DNA of 49,918 bases from an uncultured Rhodopila sp. (GCF_903915725.1 NZ_CAIWTY010000021.1:1-49918), one strand, 5' to 3'; shown: positions 36,308 to 45,511, counted from the first letter of the stretch. Translations and numbers: made by a program. The notes: generated by a model not told the origin, from the letters alone.

Positions 36308-36465
36308 CGGCGCCACCGGGGATTTGCACGCGCTATCAATATGTTAGCGACCCGGTCGGACCTAGTTTGATATCATTGCGCTAAGGGGCCTTGAGTCGAT
36401 CACGGTCTAAAGAGCATATTCCGCCACGCACCCAACCACCAGTACCTGATGGGAAGCCTTTATTG

Positions 36466-37080
36466 ATGCGTGGTATCGCCCTGCTCTGCTTCGCGCTGAC
36501 CCTCAGCGGCTGTGGTTACAACACCTGGTGGAACCCGCCTTTGACCGGCGGTTACAACCCGAACCGGCCGATCGACGACAGCGAGAACGTTAACCGCGTC
36601 CTCGGCGGCGACCCGGCAGTGGAGCCTTTGACGACCGAACCCGGCGACATCTGGCCCGGCCCGCTGCCGCCGGCGCCGACGCTGAAGGATCTGGAGTCGC
36701 AGGGCGGTTTGACGCCCGGGCAGGAAGCGCCGGTTCCGGGGTCTCCGCTGAGCCGCGGAACCATGCCGTCGGTGTCGCCGAACCCGAGCAACGGCAGTTC
36801 GACGCCACCGGGTAACAGCCAGCCGGGTCTGCCGCCGTTGAACCCGGCGCCCCCGCTGTCCAGCTACGCCTCGCCGCCGGCTGCTCCGCCGCCGCGCACG
36901 CCGGGCGGCCAGGTGATCCAAACCCCCGGCGGGCCCGCGGTGACGACGGGCGGCGGTCCGGGGTATCAGACGACCATCTCGCCGGGCGGCGGTCAGTCGA
37001 TCGTCGTGCCGAACGGCAACGGGACCAGCACGGTGATCCATGGGGATGGCCGGATCGAGACGATCCCGACGCCGAAGTGA
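36466..37080 (+). CDS. Proline/glycine-rich lipoprotein
   Basis: A lipoprotein of about 204 aa: signal RGIALLCFALTLSGC with lipidated Cys16. An acidic segment follows, then low-complexity Pro/Gly/Ser-rich sequence (for example PPLNPAPPLSSYASPPAAPP) and a C-terminal GNGTSTVIHGDGRIETIPTP. There is no recognised enzymatic domain. It is probably an outer-membrane-anchored structural or envelope-associated protein. An upstream in-frame start at 36391 would add a polar leader before the signal peptide and is less likely. Confidence 0.75.
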   Translation: MRGIALLCFALTLSGCGYNTWWNPPLTGGYNPNRPIDDSENVNRVLGGDPAVEPLTTEPGDIWPGPLPPAPTLKDLESQGGLTPGQEAPVPGSPLSRGTMPSVSPNPSNGSSTPPGNSQPGLPPLNPAPPLSSYASPPAAPPPRTPGGQVIQTPGGPAVTTGGGPGYQTTISPGGGQSIVVPNGNGTSTVIHGDGRIETIPTPK

Positions 37081-37115
37081 TCTGATTGCTTTGGGCCGGC
37101 ACGATATAGATAGGC

Positions 37116-37379
37116 ATGAGCGAGCCGATCCGGGTGCTGTATTTTGCGTGGCTGCGGGAACGCGTGGGCGTTGCGCAGGAGGAATTGGCGCTGCCGGAGG
37201 GTGTTGGAACGGTGGCGGCGCTGGTCGATTACCTGGCGGCGCGGGATGCGCGGCATGCGGCGGCGTTCCGGGACGGGCGGACCGTGCGGTGCGCGGTCAA
37301 CCAGGAATTCGCGGACCTGTCGAGCGCGGTGCAGCCGGGGGACGAGGTGGGGTTTTTTCCGCCGGTGACCGGGGGGTAG
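37116..37379 (+). CDS. Molybdopterin synthase sulfur carrier subunit MoaD
   Basis: An 87-aa ubiquitin-fold protein beginning IRVLYFAWLRERVGVAQEEL and ending FFPPVTGG. The C-terminal Gly-Gly is the thiocarboxylation site used to transfer sulfur in molybdopterin synthesis. The partner moaE is not immediately downstream, which is unusual; the following DNA holds a broken gene instead. Confidence 0.92.
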   Translation: MSEPIRVLYFAWLRERVGVAQEELALPEGVGTVAALVDYLAARDARHAAAFRDGRTVRCAVNQEFADLSSAVQPGDEVGFFPPVTGG

Positions 37380-37480
37380 GGTTGCCGGGGTGGTGCGTCG
37401 GTTCTGCCCTGAACGTCTGATGTGGTCAGCGTGGTCGCCCGCTGGCATGTTCACGGCCAGCCAGCAAGGTTTCCGGCCGG

Positions 37481-37884
37481 ATGTTCTCGCTCGCCTACGT
37501 GATTTTGTCCGTTACCGACACCCCGCCTGCCGAGGCCATTCGGGCCTCGTTGGCCCCGTTCCAGCGCGGCGGGCGCGGCGACCTGCCGGAGACACGGCCG
37601 GCTTTCCACGATGAAACAGAAACGACCGCAACATCGAGATGGTGGCGACCCTGTTCGGGGATGCGCGGGAAGGCCGGGCGAATGCCTTTCCGTCGGCCCT
37701 TGTGCTGCCTCCCGGGACGATTAAGGACGGCCTGAGATGGCTCAAGACGTGGCCGGAGATGGGACCCCGGGAAACTTTCGCCTGGCTGGGCCTGGAGCCC
37801 GAAGCGACCCGGGAAGAAATCGTGCAGGCTGCCTATACACGGTTCGAGGATCACGGGGCAGCCGGCGTGGCGCATCATCACTAA
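37481..37884 (+). pseudogene. Broken gene with J-domain-like C-terminus (unknown)
   Basis: One frame reads PPAEAIRASLAPFQRGGRGD and LPETRPAFHDET up to about 37615. A neighbouring frame continues as NRNDRNIEMVATLFGD and runs through LGLEPEATREEIVQAAYTRF to a stop at 37884. Both halves look like coding sequence, suggesting a one-base frameshift near 37612-37618. The last part resembles the start of a J-domain (without visible HPD). An ATG at 37639 could still express an 81-aa fragment. Identity unknown. Confidence 0.4.
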
Positions 37885-37905
37885 CAGAACAACGCGTCTG
37901 ACCCC

Positions 37906-38883
37906 TTACCCCAGCACCTCCGGATTAACCACCCGAACCGGCTTCCCCTCCAGAAACCCCACCGCATTCTCCACCATCTGCGGATAGAACGAGTCCCATG
38001 TCTCCCGCACGCAATACCCCAGATGCGGGCTCAGCACCGTGTTCGGCGCGCTCCGCAGCGGATGATCCACCGGCAGCGGCTCCCGGTCGAACACATCCAG
38101 CGCCGCCACGATCTTCCCCGCATGCACCGCCGCCAGCAGCGCCGCCTCATCCACGATCGGCCCGCGCGAGGTATTCACCAGAATCGCCCCCGGCTTCATC
38201 CGCGCGATCTCCGCCGCCCCCACCAGCCCGCGCGACCGGTCCGACAGCACCATGTGAATGCTGATTGCATCCGACGCCGCCATCAGTTCGTCCTTCGAAA
38301 CCAGCACCGCCCCGGCCGCCGCCGCCTTTTCCGCCGTCAGGTTTTGGCTCCACGCGATCACGTTCATCCGCAGCGCCTTGGCATACGCCGCCATGTAGCC
38401 GCCCAGCCGCCCCAGCCCGAGCACCCCCAGCGTCTTCCCGGCCAACCCGATCCCCACCGGCACGCCCATCTGGAACCCGCCCGCCCGGATCACCGCATCG
38501 CCGACGGCCAACCCGCGCGCCGCGCTGATCAGCAGTCCCAGCGCCAGCTCCGCCGTCGCCGAGTCCGCCATCCCGCCGCCCTGCGTGTTGCACACCACCA
38601 CGCCCCGCGCCGTGCACGCCGCCGTATCCAGCGACAGGTTGCGCGCGCCCGTCATCCCCAGCATGCGCAGCTTCGGCAGCCGCTCGATCAGCGACCCCGG
38701 GAGCGGAGTCCGTTCCCGCATCGACAACACGATTTCGAAATCCGCCAGTTTCGCCGCGGCGTCATTGGCATCCGCGAAGGCATGCTCGAAGAACACCACC
38801 TCGGCCCGCGCCTGCAAGCCCGTCCAATCGGCCGCGCCGCGCGCGATACCCTGCCAGTCATCCAGCACCGCCACCCGGGTCAT
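37906..38883 (-). CDS. D-2-hydroxyacid dehydrogenase family protein
   Basis: A 325-aa NAD(P)-dependent D-isomer-specific 2-hydroxyacid dehydrogenase. The Rossmann motif is GVLGLGRLGGYMA. The catalytic Arg lies in NTSRGPIVDEAALL, the Glu in FDREPLPVDHPLR and the His in LSPHLGYC. The substrate is not readable. The ATG at 38883 has AGGAGG upstream. It is divergent from the neighbouring 3-hydroxyacyl-CoA dehydrogenase-family gene with about 114 bp between. Confidence 0.92.
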   Translation of the reverse strand: MTRVAVLDDWQGIARGAADWTGLQARAEVVFFEHAFADANDAAAKLADFEIVLSMRERTPLPGSLIERLPKLRMLGMTGARNLSLDTAACTARGVVVCNTQGGGMADSATAELALGLLISAARGLAVGDAVIRAGGFQMGVPVGIGLAGKTLGVLGLGRLGGYMAAYAKALRMNVIAWSQNLTAEKAAAAGAVLVSKDELMAASDAISIHMVLSDRSRGLVGAAEIARMKPGAILVNTSRGPIVDEAALLAAVHAGKIVAALDVFDREPLPVDHPLRSAPNTVLSPHLGYCVRETWDSFYPQMVENAVGFLEGKPVRVVNPEVLG

Positions 38884-38997
38884 GTCCGCCTCCTGCCGCA
38901 TCCTCAGACGGCAAACTGACCCCGCCGCGCCGGGCGCGCAAGCGGTTGCCCGACCAAGCCGACACGTGGCATTCCGGGGCCGAGGAGGACCCCCCGC

Positions 38998-39927
38998 ATG
39001 ACCCGTGTCGCTGTGATCGGAGCCGGGCTTATCGGCCGCGCCTGGTGCATCGTGTTCGCCCGCGCCGGCTTCCAGGTCGCTCTCTGGGACAAGTTCCCCC
39101 AGCAAACCACACTCGCCCTCTCCTTCATCGCCGATCGGCTGCCGGAGCTGAGGGCGGCGGGGCTGCTGGCGGATGCGCCGGAGACGGTGCTGGCCCGCAT
39201 CGAGCCGAAGAAGTCGCTGTGGGACGCCGTGCGCACCGCCGACTACATCCAGGAAAACGGTCCCGAGCGGATCGACGTCAAGACCGGCGTATTTACCGAA
39301 CTGGAACGCGCGGCGCGGCCGGAGGCGGTAATCGCCTCGTCAACCTCCGGCATCCCGGCCAGCGCGTTTACAGAACATCTGAAGACCCGCCACCGCTGCC
39401 TGATCGCGCATCCGGTGAACCCGCCGTATCTGATTCCGCTGGTGGAGATCTGCCCCTCGCCTTGGACCGATCCGGCGGTGACGCAGCGGACGCGGGAGAT
39501 CATGGTGCAGGCCGGCCAGGTGCCTGCCACGGTGAAGAAGGAAATCGACGGCTTCGCGCTGAACCGGCTGCAAGGCGCGCTGGTGGCGGAGGCGTTCCGG
39601 CTGCTGGCCGACGATGTGATCTCGCCGGCGGACCTCGATGCGCTGGTCAAGCACGGGATCGGATTGCGCTGGAGCTTCATGGGGCCGCTGGAGACGATCG
39701 ACCTGAATGCTCCGGGAGGGCTTGCGGATTACTGCAACAGGTATGGCGCGCTGTACGCGACGATGCAGGAGCAGATGAAGCCGCTCGACTGGGAAAAGAC
39801 GTTGGTGGACCGCCTGCACGCCGCCCGCCGCGCCGAACTCCCCGCCAACATGCAACCCGTCCGCCAGGAATGGCGCGATCGGCGGCTGATGGCGCTGCTG
39901 GCGCACAAGGCGGCGCAGCCGGAGTAG
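38998..39927 (+). CDS. 3-hydroxyacyl-CoA dehydrogenase family (L-gulonate dehydrogenase/lambda-crystallin-like)
   Basis: A 309-aa NAD-dependent dehydrogenase. The N-terminal GxGxxG motif is VAVIGAGLIGRAW, the catalytic His region is HRCLIAHPVNPPYLIPLVE, and the C-terminal 3HCDH helical domain contains GFALNRLQGALVAEAFRL. Single-unit proteins of this length and with HPVNPP resemble the lambda-crystallin/gulonate dehydrogenase branch rather than fatty-acid FadB. GAGGAGG precedes the ATG. Confidence 0.85.
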   Translation: MTRVAVIGAGLIGRAWCIVFARAGFQVALWDKFPQQTTLALSFIADRLPELRAAGLLADAPETVLARIEPKKSLWDAVRTADYIQENGPERIDVKTGVFTELERAARPEAVIASSTSGIPASAFTEHLKTRHRCLIAHPVNPPYLIPLVEICPSPWTDPAVTQRTREIMVQAGQVPATVKKEIDGFALNRLQGALVAEAFRLLADDVISPADLDALVKHGIGLRWSFMGPLETIDLNAPGGLADYCNRYGALYATMQEQMKPLDWEKTLVDRLHAARRAELPANMQPVRQEWRDRRLMALLAHKAAQPE

Positions 39928-39963
39928 GTTGCGCCAGCCGCCCCGCCCCGCCACATTCAAAGC

Positions 39964-40380
39964 ATGAAACAAGCGATCGTAAGACTCCAGGTCCCGACCA
40001 GCGGGCAGGCGCTATACGACATCACCCGGGCGGTGCGTGCCCGCGTCAGACAGGAAGAAATCGGCACCGGGCTGCTGACGCTGTGGTGCCGCCACACCTC
40101 GGCGTCACTGGTCGTGCAGGAAAACGCGGATCGGGACGTGCAGGCCGATCTGCTGGATTTCTTCCGGCGCGTTGTGCCGGAGGGCGGGCATTACCGGCAC
40201 GACATCGAGGGTCCGGACGACATGCCCGCGCACATCAAGGCCGCGCTGACGCAAACCAGCCTGTCGATCCCGGTGGATAACGGCGTGCCGGTTTTGGGAA
40301 CCTGGCAGGCGATCTATCTGTTCGAACATCGCACCGAACCGCAGATGCGGGAGATCGTGGTGCATATTATCGGTTCATGA
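39964..40380 (+). CDS. YjbQ/UPF0047 family protein
   Basis: A 138-aa protein of the secondary thiamine-phosphate synthase (YjbQ) family. Signatures are GLLTLWCRHTSASLVVQENAD, then a His-rich central part YRHDIEGPDD and the closing GTWQAIYLFEHR. The in vivo role is unsettled; members show weak thiamine-phosphate synthase activity. It follows the dehydrogenase by 36 bases on the same strand and may be co-transcribed. Confidence 0.92.
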   Translation: MKQAIVRLQVPTSGQALYDITRAVRARVRQEEIGTGLLTLWCRHTSASLVVQENADRDVQADLLDFFRRVVPEGGHYRHDIEGPDDMPAHIKAALTQTSLSIPVDNGVPVLGTWQAIYLFEHRTEPQMREIVVHIIGS

Positions 40381-40416
40381 CTTAACGAAACGGGTCCCGG
40401 TGACCGTGGCTTTTGT

Positions 40417-40557
40417 GTCATGGCCGGCGGCCGCCTCGTCGTCATGGTGCGCGAAGGCGCACCATCCACGCCTTGCGGTGCCCGTTCGGGCAGAGGCGTG
40501 GATGCCGACCTTCGTCGGCATGACGGGGACTGCAATACGCCCGGCCATGACAGCGGG
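40417..40557. repeat. Composite extragenic palindromic repeat
   Basis: The core at 40441-40524, containing GTGCGCGAAGGCGCACC and CCACGCCTTGCGGTG with an inverted GGCGTGGATGCCGACC, is nearly identical to the unit at 49840-49918. It is flanked by shorter GGCC-rich units ending in CCCGGCCATGAC. It lies between convergent yjbQ and the glutathione transferase gene. Confidence 0.8.
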
Positions 40558-40569
40558 CAGGCCCCAGCA

Positions 40570-41256
40570 TCAAGCCCGCTTCGCCGAACGTCCCAACCCG
40601 CCATGAAGATCCAGCACGCGCCCCAGCCACTGCGCAACCACATCGTTATCTTCAAGTAACGCAAACCGGCTGGCACACCGCGGCCACATCAACGTGCCCG
40701 CGATAATATAATCCGCGTAGCTCGGCGCCGCGCCGCCCAACCAGTCCTGCCGCCGCAGCACCAGCCGTACCGGCAGCAACACATCGCGGAACGCCGCCAC
40801 GCGGTCCTCCCGCCCGGCCTGGATCGCCTCCAGGCTGGCGCCGAACCGAGCCTCCCGGCTGGAGCGGAAATATTCACGGTCTTTCGGGTCGATGACGTCG
40901 ATCAGATCGCGCACGATGAACCGGGCGATCGCGCCGACAAGCACGCCGTCCGCCCAGGCGTTGACAAACACCGCGTGCGCTTTGCCGAAAGGGCCGCCGA
41001 ACAGCGAAGGCTCGGGATAGCGGTCGTCCAGATACTCCGCGATGGCCCAGCTATCGGACACTACCGTGCCCGCATCGCTGATCACCGGCACCTTGCCCTG
41101 GCCGGAGAACGCAATGGCGTCCGTTTCGGTGAACCGCCACGGCACGGTTTCCACCGCCAGCCCCTTGTGGGCCAGGGCGAAGCGTATCCGCCAGCAATAC
41201 GGGCTGAACCGGACATCCGGGTCCGCACCCGCCAGGTCATACAGAATGATGCTCAT
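40570..41256 (-). CDS. Glutathione S-transferase family protein
   Basis: A 228-aa GST-fold protein. The thioredoxin-like N-terminal domain contains SPYCWRIRFALAHKG with a candidate active-site Ser/Cys pair. GQGKVPVISDAG has the cis-Pro, and VSDSWAIAEYLDDRYPEPSL is the glutathione gamma-glutamyl-binding Ser motif. An all-helical C-terminal domain follows. The ATG at 41256 is the natural N-terminus; the much longer upstream reading lies antisense to kdgK. Substrate unknown. Confidence 0.88.
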   Translation of the reverse strand: MSIILYDLAGADPDVRFSPYCWRIRFALAHKGLAVETVPWRFTETDAIAFSGQGKVPVISDAGTVVSDSWAIAEYLDDRYPEPSLFGGPFGKAHAVFVNAWADGVLVGAIARFIVRDLIDVIDPKDREYFRSSREARFGASLEAIQAGREDRVAAFRDVLLPVRLVLRRQDWLGGAAPSYADYIIAGTLMWPRCASRFALLEDNDVVAQWLGRVLDLHGGLGRSAKRA

Positions 41257-41418
41257 GCGACGATCATGCCCGCGATTTCCCGGCCGGCGCAAATCGCCAG
41301 CCCCGCACTCACGGATTGCGATCCGGCGGAAAGCGGGGAAAGATCGGCCCGGCGGCGGCGTGCCGCCCTGGCCACGGCATCGAGCTGGCAAAATCGCGGG
41401 CTGATGAGGGGACGTCCA

Positions 41419-42351
41419 ATGGAGCGCGTGGCCTGCATCGGCGAATGCATGATGGAACTGTCGGAACATCCGGACGGCACGCTGACGCGCGGCTTCGGCG
41501 GCGACACCCTTAACACCGCGCTGTATCTCGCACGGCTCGGCGTGCCGGTGGACTACGTCACCGCGCTGGGCGACGACCCGTTCAGCGACGCCATGATCGC
41601 CGCCTGGGCCAAAGAGGGCATCGGCACCGCCCTCATCCCGCGCCTCGCCAATCGCCTGCCCGGCCTGTACCTGATCCAGACGGACGAAAAAGGCGAACGG
41701 CGCTTCTTCTACTGGCGCGACAATGCCCCGGTGCGCCAACTGTTTCGTCTGCCGCAGATCCGCACTATCGAGGCGGCGTTGTGCGGAGCGGACTTGATCT
41801 ACCTCTCCGGCATTACCCTCTCCCTGTTCGACGCGTCCGGCCGCGATCGGCTGTTCGATGTCCTGACCCGGGCGCGCGCCCGCGGCGTCCGGATCGCGTT
41901 CGACACCAATTTCCGGGCCCGCGGCTGGCCGGATGCGGCGCTGGCCCGGGATGTCTATGAACGTGCCTTCCAAACCAGCGATATCGTCCTGGCCAGCGTC
42001 GAGGATCACCAACTGCTGCACGGTTCCGCAGACCCGGACTCGGTCATCGAGCGCTTGCACGCGGCCGGTGTGCGGGAAACCGTGGTGAAGCTCGCTTCCC
42101 CTGCCTGCCACGTCACATTCGGCGGCGCCGGGGAGGTGGTCGCCGCGGAACCCGTGTCGGACGTCCTCGACACCACCGCGGCCGGTGACAGCTTCGCCGC
42201 CGGATACCTCGCCGCCCGCCGCGCCGGACGCAGCCCGGCCGCCGCAGCCCGCATCGGGCATACCCTGGCGGGTGCCGTGGTCCGCCACCGCGGCGCCATC
42301 ATCCCGCAAGCGGCCATGCCAGCCATCAACCTTGCACCGGAGGCACCATGA
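41419..42351 (+). CDS. PfkB-family sugar kinase, probable 2-keto-3-deoxygluconate kinase
   Basis: A 310-aa ribokinase-fold kinase. The N-terminal motif is GECMMELSEHPDG with GFGGDTLNTALYLARLG, typical of KdgK. The C-terminal PfkB signature DTTAAGDSFAAGYLAARRAG contains the catalytic Asp. It would phosphorylate KDG to KDPG, which the next gene product cleaves. The ATG at 41419 has GAGGGGA upstream; ATG 41404 is a less likely alternative. The stop overlaps eda by ATGA. Confidence 0.9.
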   Translation: MERVACIGECMMELSEHPDGTLTRGFGGDTLNTALYLARLGVPVDYVTALGDDPFSDAMIAAWAKEGIGTALIPRLANRLPGLYLIQTDEKGERRFFYWRDNAPVRQLFRLPQIRTIEAALCGADLIYLSGITLSLFDASGRDRLFDVLTRARARGVRIAFDTNFRARGWPDAALARDVYERAFQTSDIVLASVEDHQLLHGSADPDSVIERLHAAGVRETVVKLASPACHVTFGGAGEVVAAEPVSDVLDTTAAGDSFAAGYLAARRAGRSPAAAARIGHTLAGAVVRHRGAIIPQAAMPAINLAPEAP

Positions 42352-43004
42352 GCAGCGACACGTCCCAGACCCTGGCCGAACTGCTTCGTAACGCCCGGCT
42401 GGTCGCCGTGCTGACGATCGAGCGCGTGGACCGGGCGGTGCCGCTCGCGCGTGCCCTGGTGGCCGGCGGTGTCCGAACCCTCGAGATCACGCTGCGCACG
42501 CAAGCCGGGGCGGATGCCGCCGCCGCCATCAAGGATGCTGTGCCGGAGGCGATCACCGGCCTCGGCACGGTGCTATCGGCACGCGACCTGGAACTGGCGA
42601 AGTCGCTGAAATTGCCGTTCGCGTTCAGTCCCGGCGCCACGCCGGACCTGCTCGATGCCGCGGTAGAACTGGGCGTGCCGTTCGTGCCCGGCATCGCCAC
42701 GGCGTCGGAACTGATCGCCGCGATGCGCCGGGGTTTCACGACCGTGAAGCTGTTCCCGGCGGAGCAGGTGGGCGGCATCGGCGCGCTGAAGGCGCTGGGC
42801 GGCCCGTTCCCGGCGGCGCGGTTCAACCCGACCGGCGGAGTCAGCGAGGCCAACATGGGCGCCTACCTGGCGCTGCCGAACGTGGTCGCCGTCGGCGGGT
42901 CCTGGCTCGCGCCGGCCGCCGATATCGAGTCCGGCAACTGGCAGGCGATTACCGGCCGGGCGCAGCGGGCCATGCAGCTTCTTGGACCCGCGCCGCAACG
43001 ATAG
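42348..43004 (+). CDS. KDPG/4-hydroxy-2-oxoglutarate aldolase
   Basis: A 218-aa class I aldolase of the Entner-Doudoroff pathway cleaving KDPG to pyruvate and glyceraldehyde 3-phosphate. The Schiff-base Lys lies in GFTTVKLFPAEQVGG. The catalytic Glu lies in RTLEITLRT and the phosphate site in NPTGGVSEAN. It is translationally coupled to the kinase, giving a kdgK-eda operon that serves uronate or ketodeoxygluconate breakdown. Confidence 0.94.
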   Translation: MSSDTSQTLAELLRNARLVAVLTIERVDRAVPLARALVAGGVRTLEITLRTQAGADAAAAIKDAVPEAITGLGTVLSARDLELAKSLKLPFAFSPGATPDLLDAAVELGVPFVPGIATASELIAAMRRGFTTVKLFPAEQVGGIGALKALGGPFPAARFNPTGGVSEANMGAYLALPNVVAVGGSWLAPAADIESGNWQAITGRAQRAMQLLGPAPQR

Positions 43005-43097
43005 CGCCGCGATCACGGGTCGGAGTTTCCTCATCAACAAGTAGACAGCACCCGGCCCCCGGGCGACGACTCGCAAAGGCCGGAGTAGGTTGCCGCC

Positions 43098-45218
43098 ATG
43101 CAAACCTCCCGTCCGGTCGAAACCGATCTCGTGCTGCTCGGCGCCGGTCACGCCCACCTGGAGGTGCTGCGCCGCTTCGCCCTGCGTCCTGAACCCGGCG
43201 TGCGCCTGACGCTGATCGGGCGGGAGCCGGAGACGCCGTATTCCGGCATGCTGCCCGGCCTGCTGCGCGGCGAATACACTCGCCAGCAGGCTCATATCGA
43301 TCTCGCGCCCCTGGCCGCGATGGCCAAAGCCCGCCTGATCCTCGCCGAGGTCACCGCCTTCGACCCCACCACCCGCACCCTGACCATGGCCGATCGGCCG
43401 GAGGTCGGGTTCGATGTGCTGTCGATCGACGTGGGAGGAGTTCCGGCGGCACCTCCCGGCGAGGGCATCGGCGTCAAGCCCATCGGCCGCTTCCTGGAGC
43501 AGTTGGCCCGCCTGGAAGCGGAGCTGCCCGAGGCCTCCCGCATCGCGATCGTGGGCGGCGGGGCGGCCGGCAGCGAACTGGCGCTTGCCCTGGCCGTCCG
43601 GTTCGTCGGGCGGTTCCGCTTGGTCCTGATCTGCGCCACCGCCGACCCCGTCGCGGAGGCGCCGGCCGCCGCCAGGCGCGCGGTGCGGCAGGCGCTGGTG
43701 GATGCCGGCGTGGAACTGGTCTGCGGCGTCACCGCGGTGGAGCTGGAGGCCGATCGGCTGGTGCTGTCGGACGGCAGCAGCGTCGATGTCGCGACAGCAC
43801 TGTGGGCGACGGGCGTGGAAGGTCCGGCATTCCTCGCCGCGTCGGGCGTCGCCTGCGACCGCGCAGGATGCATCCGGGTGAACCACGACCTGTCCAGCGT
43901 CAGCCACAAGTTCATCTTCGCCGCCGGCGACTGCGCGGCGCTGGAGGGCAATATCAGGCCGAAGGCCGGCGTGTGGGCGGTGCGGGCCGGCGCGCCGCTG
44001 GCCGAGAACCTGCGCCGCGCCGCCACCGGGCGCCCGCTGGAGCGCTGGCGGCCGCAGCGCGATGCCCTGGCGATCCTCGGCCTCGGCCACGGCCGCGCCG
44101 TCGCCTGGCGCAACGGCATCGCCGTGCAAGGCCGCAAAATCTTCTGGTTGAAAGACCGTATCGATCGGCGGTGGATGCGCGGCTACACCGACCCCGGCAT
44201 TCCCGCCGAAGCGGACGGGCCGGAGCGCTGCGGCGGTGCCGGCGCCAAGGTCGGGGCGGAGATCCTGTTCGGCGCGCTGGCCGCGCTGCCGCGCTCGAAC
44301 GGCCTCGATCTGATGGAGACGCCGGACGACGCCGCGGTGCTGAAGCCGCCCGTCGGCAAGCTGCTGGTGCAGTCGGTGGATCATTTCCGGGCGTTCCTGG
44401 ACGACCCGTATGTGTTCGGCCAGATCGCGGCGGCGCATGCCCTGTCGAACCTGCACGCCATGGGCGCGGCGCCGTGGACGGCGCTGGCGATCGCCTCGGT
44501 TCCCGCCGGCCCGGGGCCGAAGATGCGGGCGGAACTGGCGGCCATGCTGCGCGGCGCGGCGGAGGTGCTTCAGGCCGATGGCTGCAACCTGGCCGGCGGC
44601 CACAGTGCGGAGGCGGCGGAGCCGGCGTTGGGCTTCTCGGTCACCGGGCTGGTCGACTCCGGAAAGATCCTGCGCAAGGCCGGACTGCAACCCGGCGATC
44701 AGTTGATCCTGACGAAACCCCTCGGCACCGGCATCATTCTGGCCGGGCACCGGGCGGCGAACGCCCGGGCGCAGTGGCTGATCGCGGCAATCGAATCGAT
44801 GCGCGTGACGAATGCCTCCGCCGCCCGGATCGCCATGGCGCACCGCCCAAGGGCGGGCACCGATGTCGCCGGGTTCGGTCTGGCCGGGCACCTGATGGAG
44901 ATGCTGGGCGCCTCCGGCATGTCGGCGGTGCTGCGTATGGAGGCCGTTCCCGCTCTTCCCGGCGCCCGCGCGCTCGCTGCGCATGGCATCGGGAGCACGC
45001 TGGCGCCGGAGAACCGGCGGCTACTGGGGGATGTGCCCGATAATCCGGACATCGCCCTGCTGGCCGATCCGCAGACGTCCGGGGGGTTGCTGCTGGGCGT
45101 GCCGGCGGGACGGGCGGAGGCGTGCCTGCAGGCGCTGCTCGATGACGGACTGACCGCGGCGATCATCGGCGAAGTGGAGCCCGCGGGAGAGCGCGGCGGC
45201 CGGATCAGGCTGGCGTAG
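43098..45218 (+). CDS. Fused FAD/NAD oxidoreductase-selenophosphate synthase (SelD), active-site residues substituted
   Basis: A 706-aa two-domain protein. Residues about 1-360 are an NDH-2-like pyridine-nucleotide-disulfide oxidoreductase (LVLLGAGHAHLEVLRRFA; second site AIVGGGAAGSELALALA; FAAGDCAAL). Residues about 375-706 are SelD-like (TPDDAAVL, AGGHS, KPLGTGI, TDVAGFGLAGH, DPQTSGGLLLGV). Fusions of this kind are known. However, the SelD nucleotide loop reads RCGGAGAK, with Ala381 where the catalytic Cys/Sec (E. coli Cys17) belongs, and LSNLHAMG has Asn451 in place of the metal-binding Asp (E. coli Asp91). The ribosome site is GGAGTAGG. Selenophosphate synthesis is therefore doubtful. Confidence 0.9.
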   Translation: MQTSRPVETDLVLLGAGHAHLEVLRRFALRPEPGVRLTLIGREPETPYSGMLPGLLRGEYTRQQAHIDLAPLAAMAKARLILAEVTAFDPTTRTLTMADRPEVGFDVLSIDVGGVPAAPPGEGIGVKPIGRFLEQLARLEAELPEASRIAIVGGGAAGSELALALAVRFVGRFRLVLICATADPVAEAPAAARRAVRQALVDAGVELVCGVTAVELEADRLVLSDGSSVDVATALWATGVEGPAFLAASGVACDRAGCIRVNHDLSSVSHKFIFAAGDCAALEGNIRPKAGVWAVRAGAPLAENLRRAATGRPLERWRPQRDALAILGLGHGRAVAWRNGIAVQGRKIFWLKDRIDRRWMRGYTDPGIPAEADGPERCGGAGAKVGAEILFGALAALPRSNGLDLMETPDDAAVLKPPVGKLLVQSVDHFRAFLDDPYVFGQIAAAHALSNLHAMGAAPWTALAIASVPAGPGPKMRAELAAMLRGAAEVLQADGCNLAGGHSAEAAEPALGFSVTGLVDSGKILRKAGLQPGDQLILTKPLGTGIILAGHRAANARAQWLIAAIESMRVTNASAARIAMAHRPRAGTDVAGFGLAGHLMEMLGASGMSAVLRMEAVPALPGARALAAHGIGSTLAPENRRLLGDVPDNPDIALLADPQTSGGLLLGVPAGRAEACLQALLDDGLTAAIIGEVEPAGERGGRIRLA

Positions 45219-45299
45219 CGAAGCGCGTCGGGAACTGCGCACCATCGCGTTGAAAGGCCCGCGCCCGCATGTCATGCTTAGCGGCGCTTACCTTGACTC

Positions 45300-45390
45300 C
45301 GCGGCACGGTAGCCCACCGTCACGGCGGGCGCAGGCTCGCCGATCACCACCGTCATGGCGGGCGCAGGCCCGCCATCCACGCCTTTTTTG
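45300..45390. repeat. Tandem extragenic repeat upstream of nnr
   Basis: Two near-identical units (CACCGTCACGGCGGGCGCAGG and CACCGTCATGGCGGGCGCAGG) follow each other about 32 bp apart and end in CCCGCCATCCACGCC, the shared tail of the dispersed repeat family. They fill most of the 45219-45511 gap. Confidence 0.65.
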
Positions 45391-45511
45391 GTGGAAGCAA
45401 GAGGCCCGGGCGCCGACATGCGTTGCCATGACGAGGCGGCGCGGCCAGGGGGTCAACATCCTCGCCGGCCGGTATCCGTCTTTGCGCGTTCTCGTGAAGC
45501 AGGGAGTCTGC

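Noticed and set aside
42573..44984. Very long open frame (about 800 codons) on the minus strand opposite eda and selD
   Set aside because: Its translation is Arg/Gly/His/Gln-rich without domains and mirrors the codon structure of the plus-strand genes. It is a high-GC shadow.
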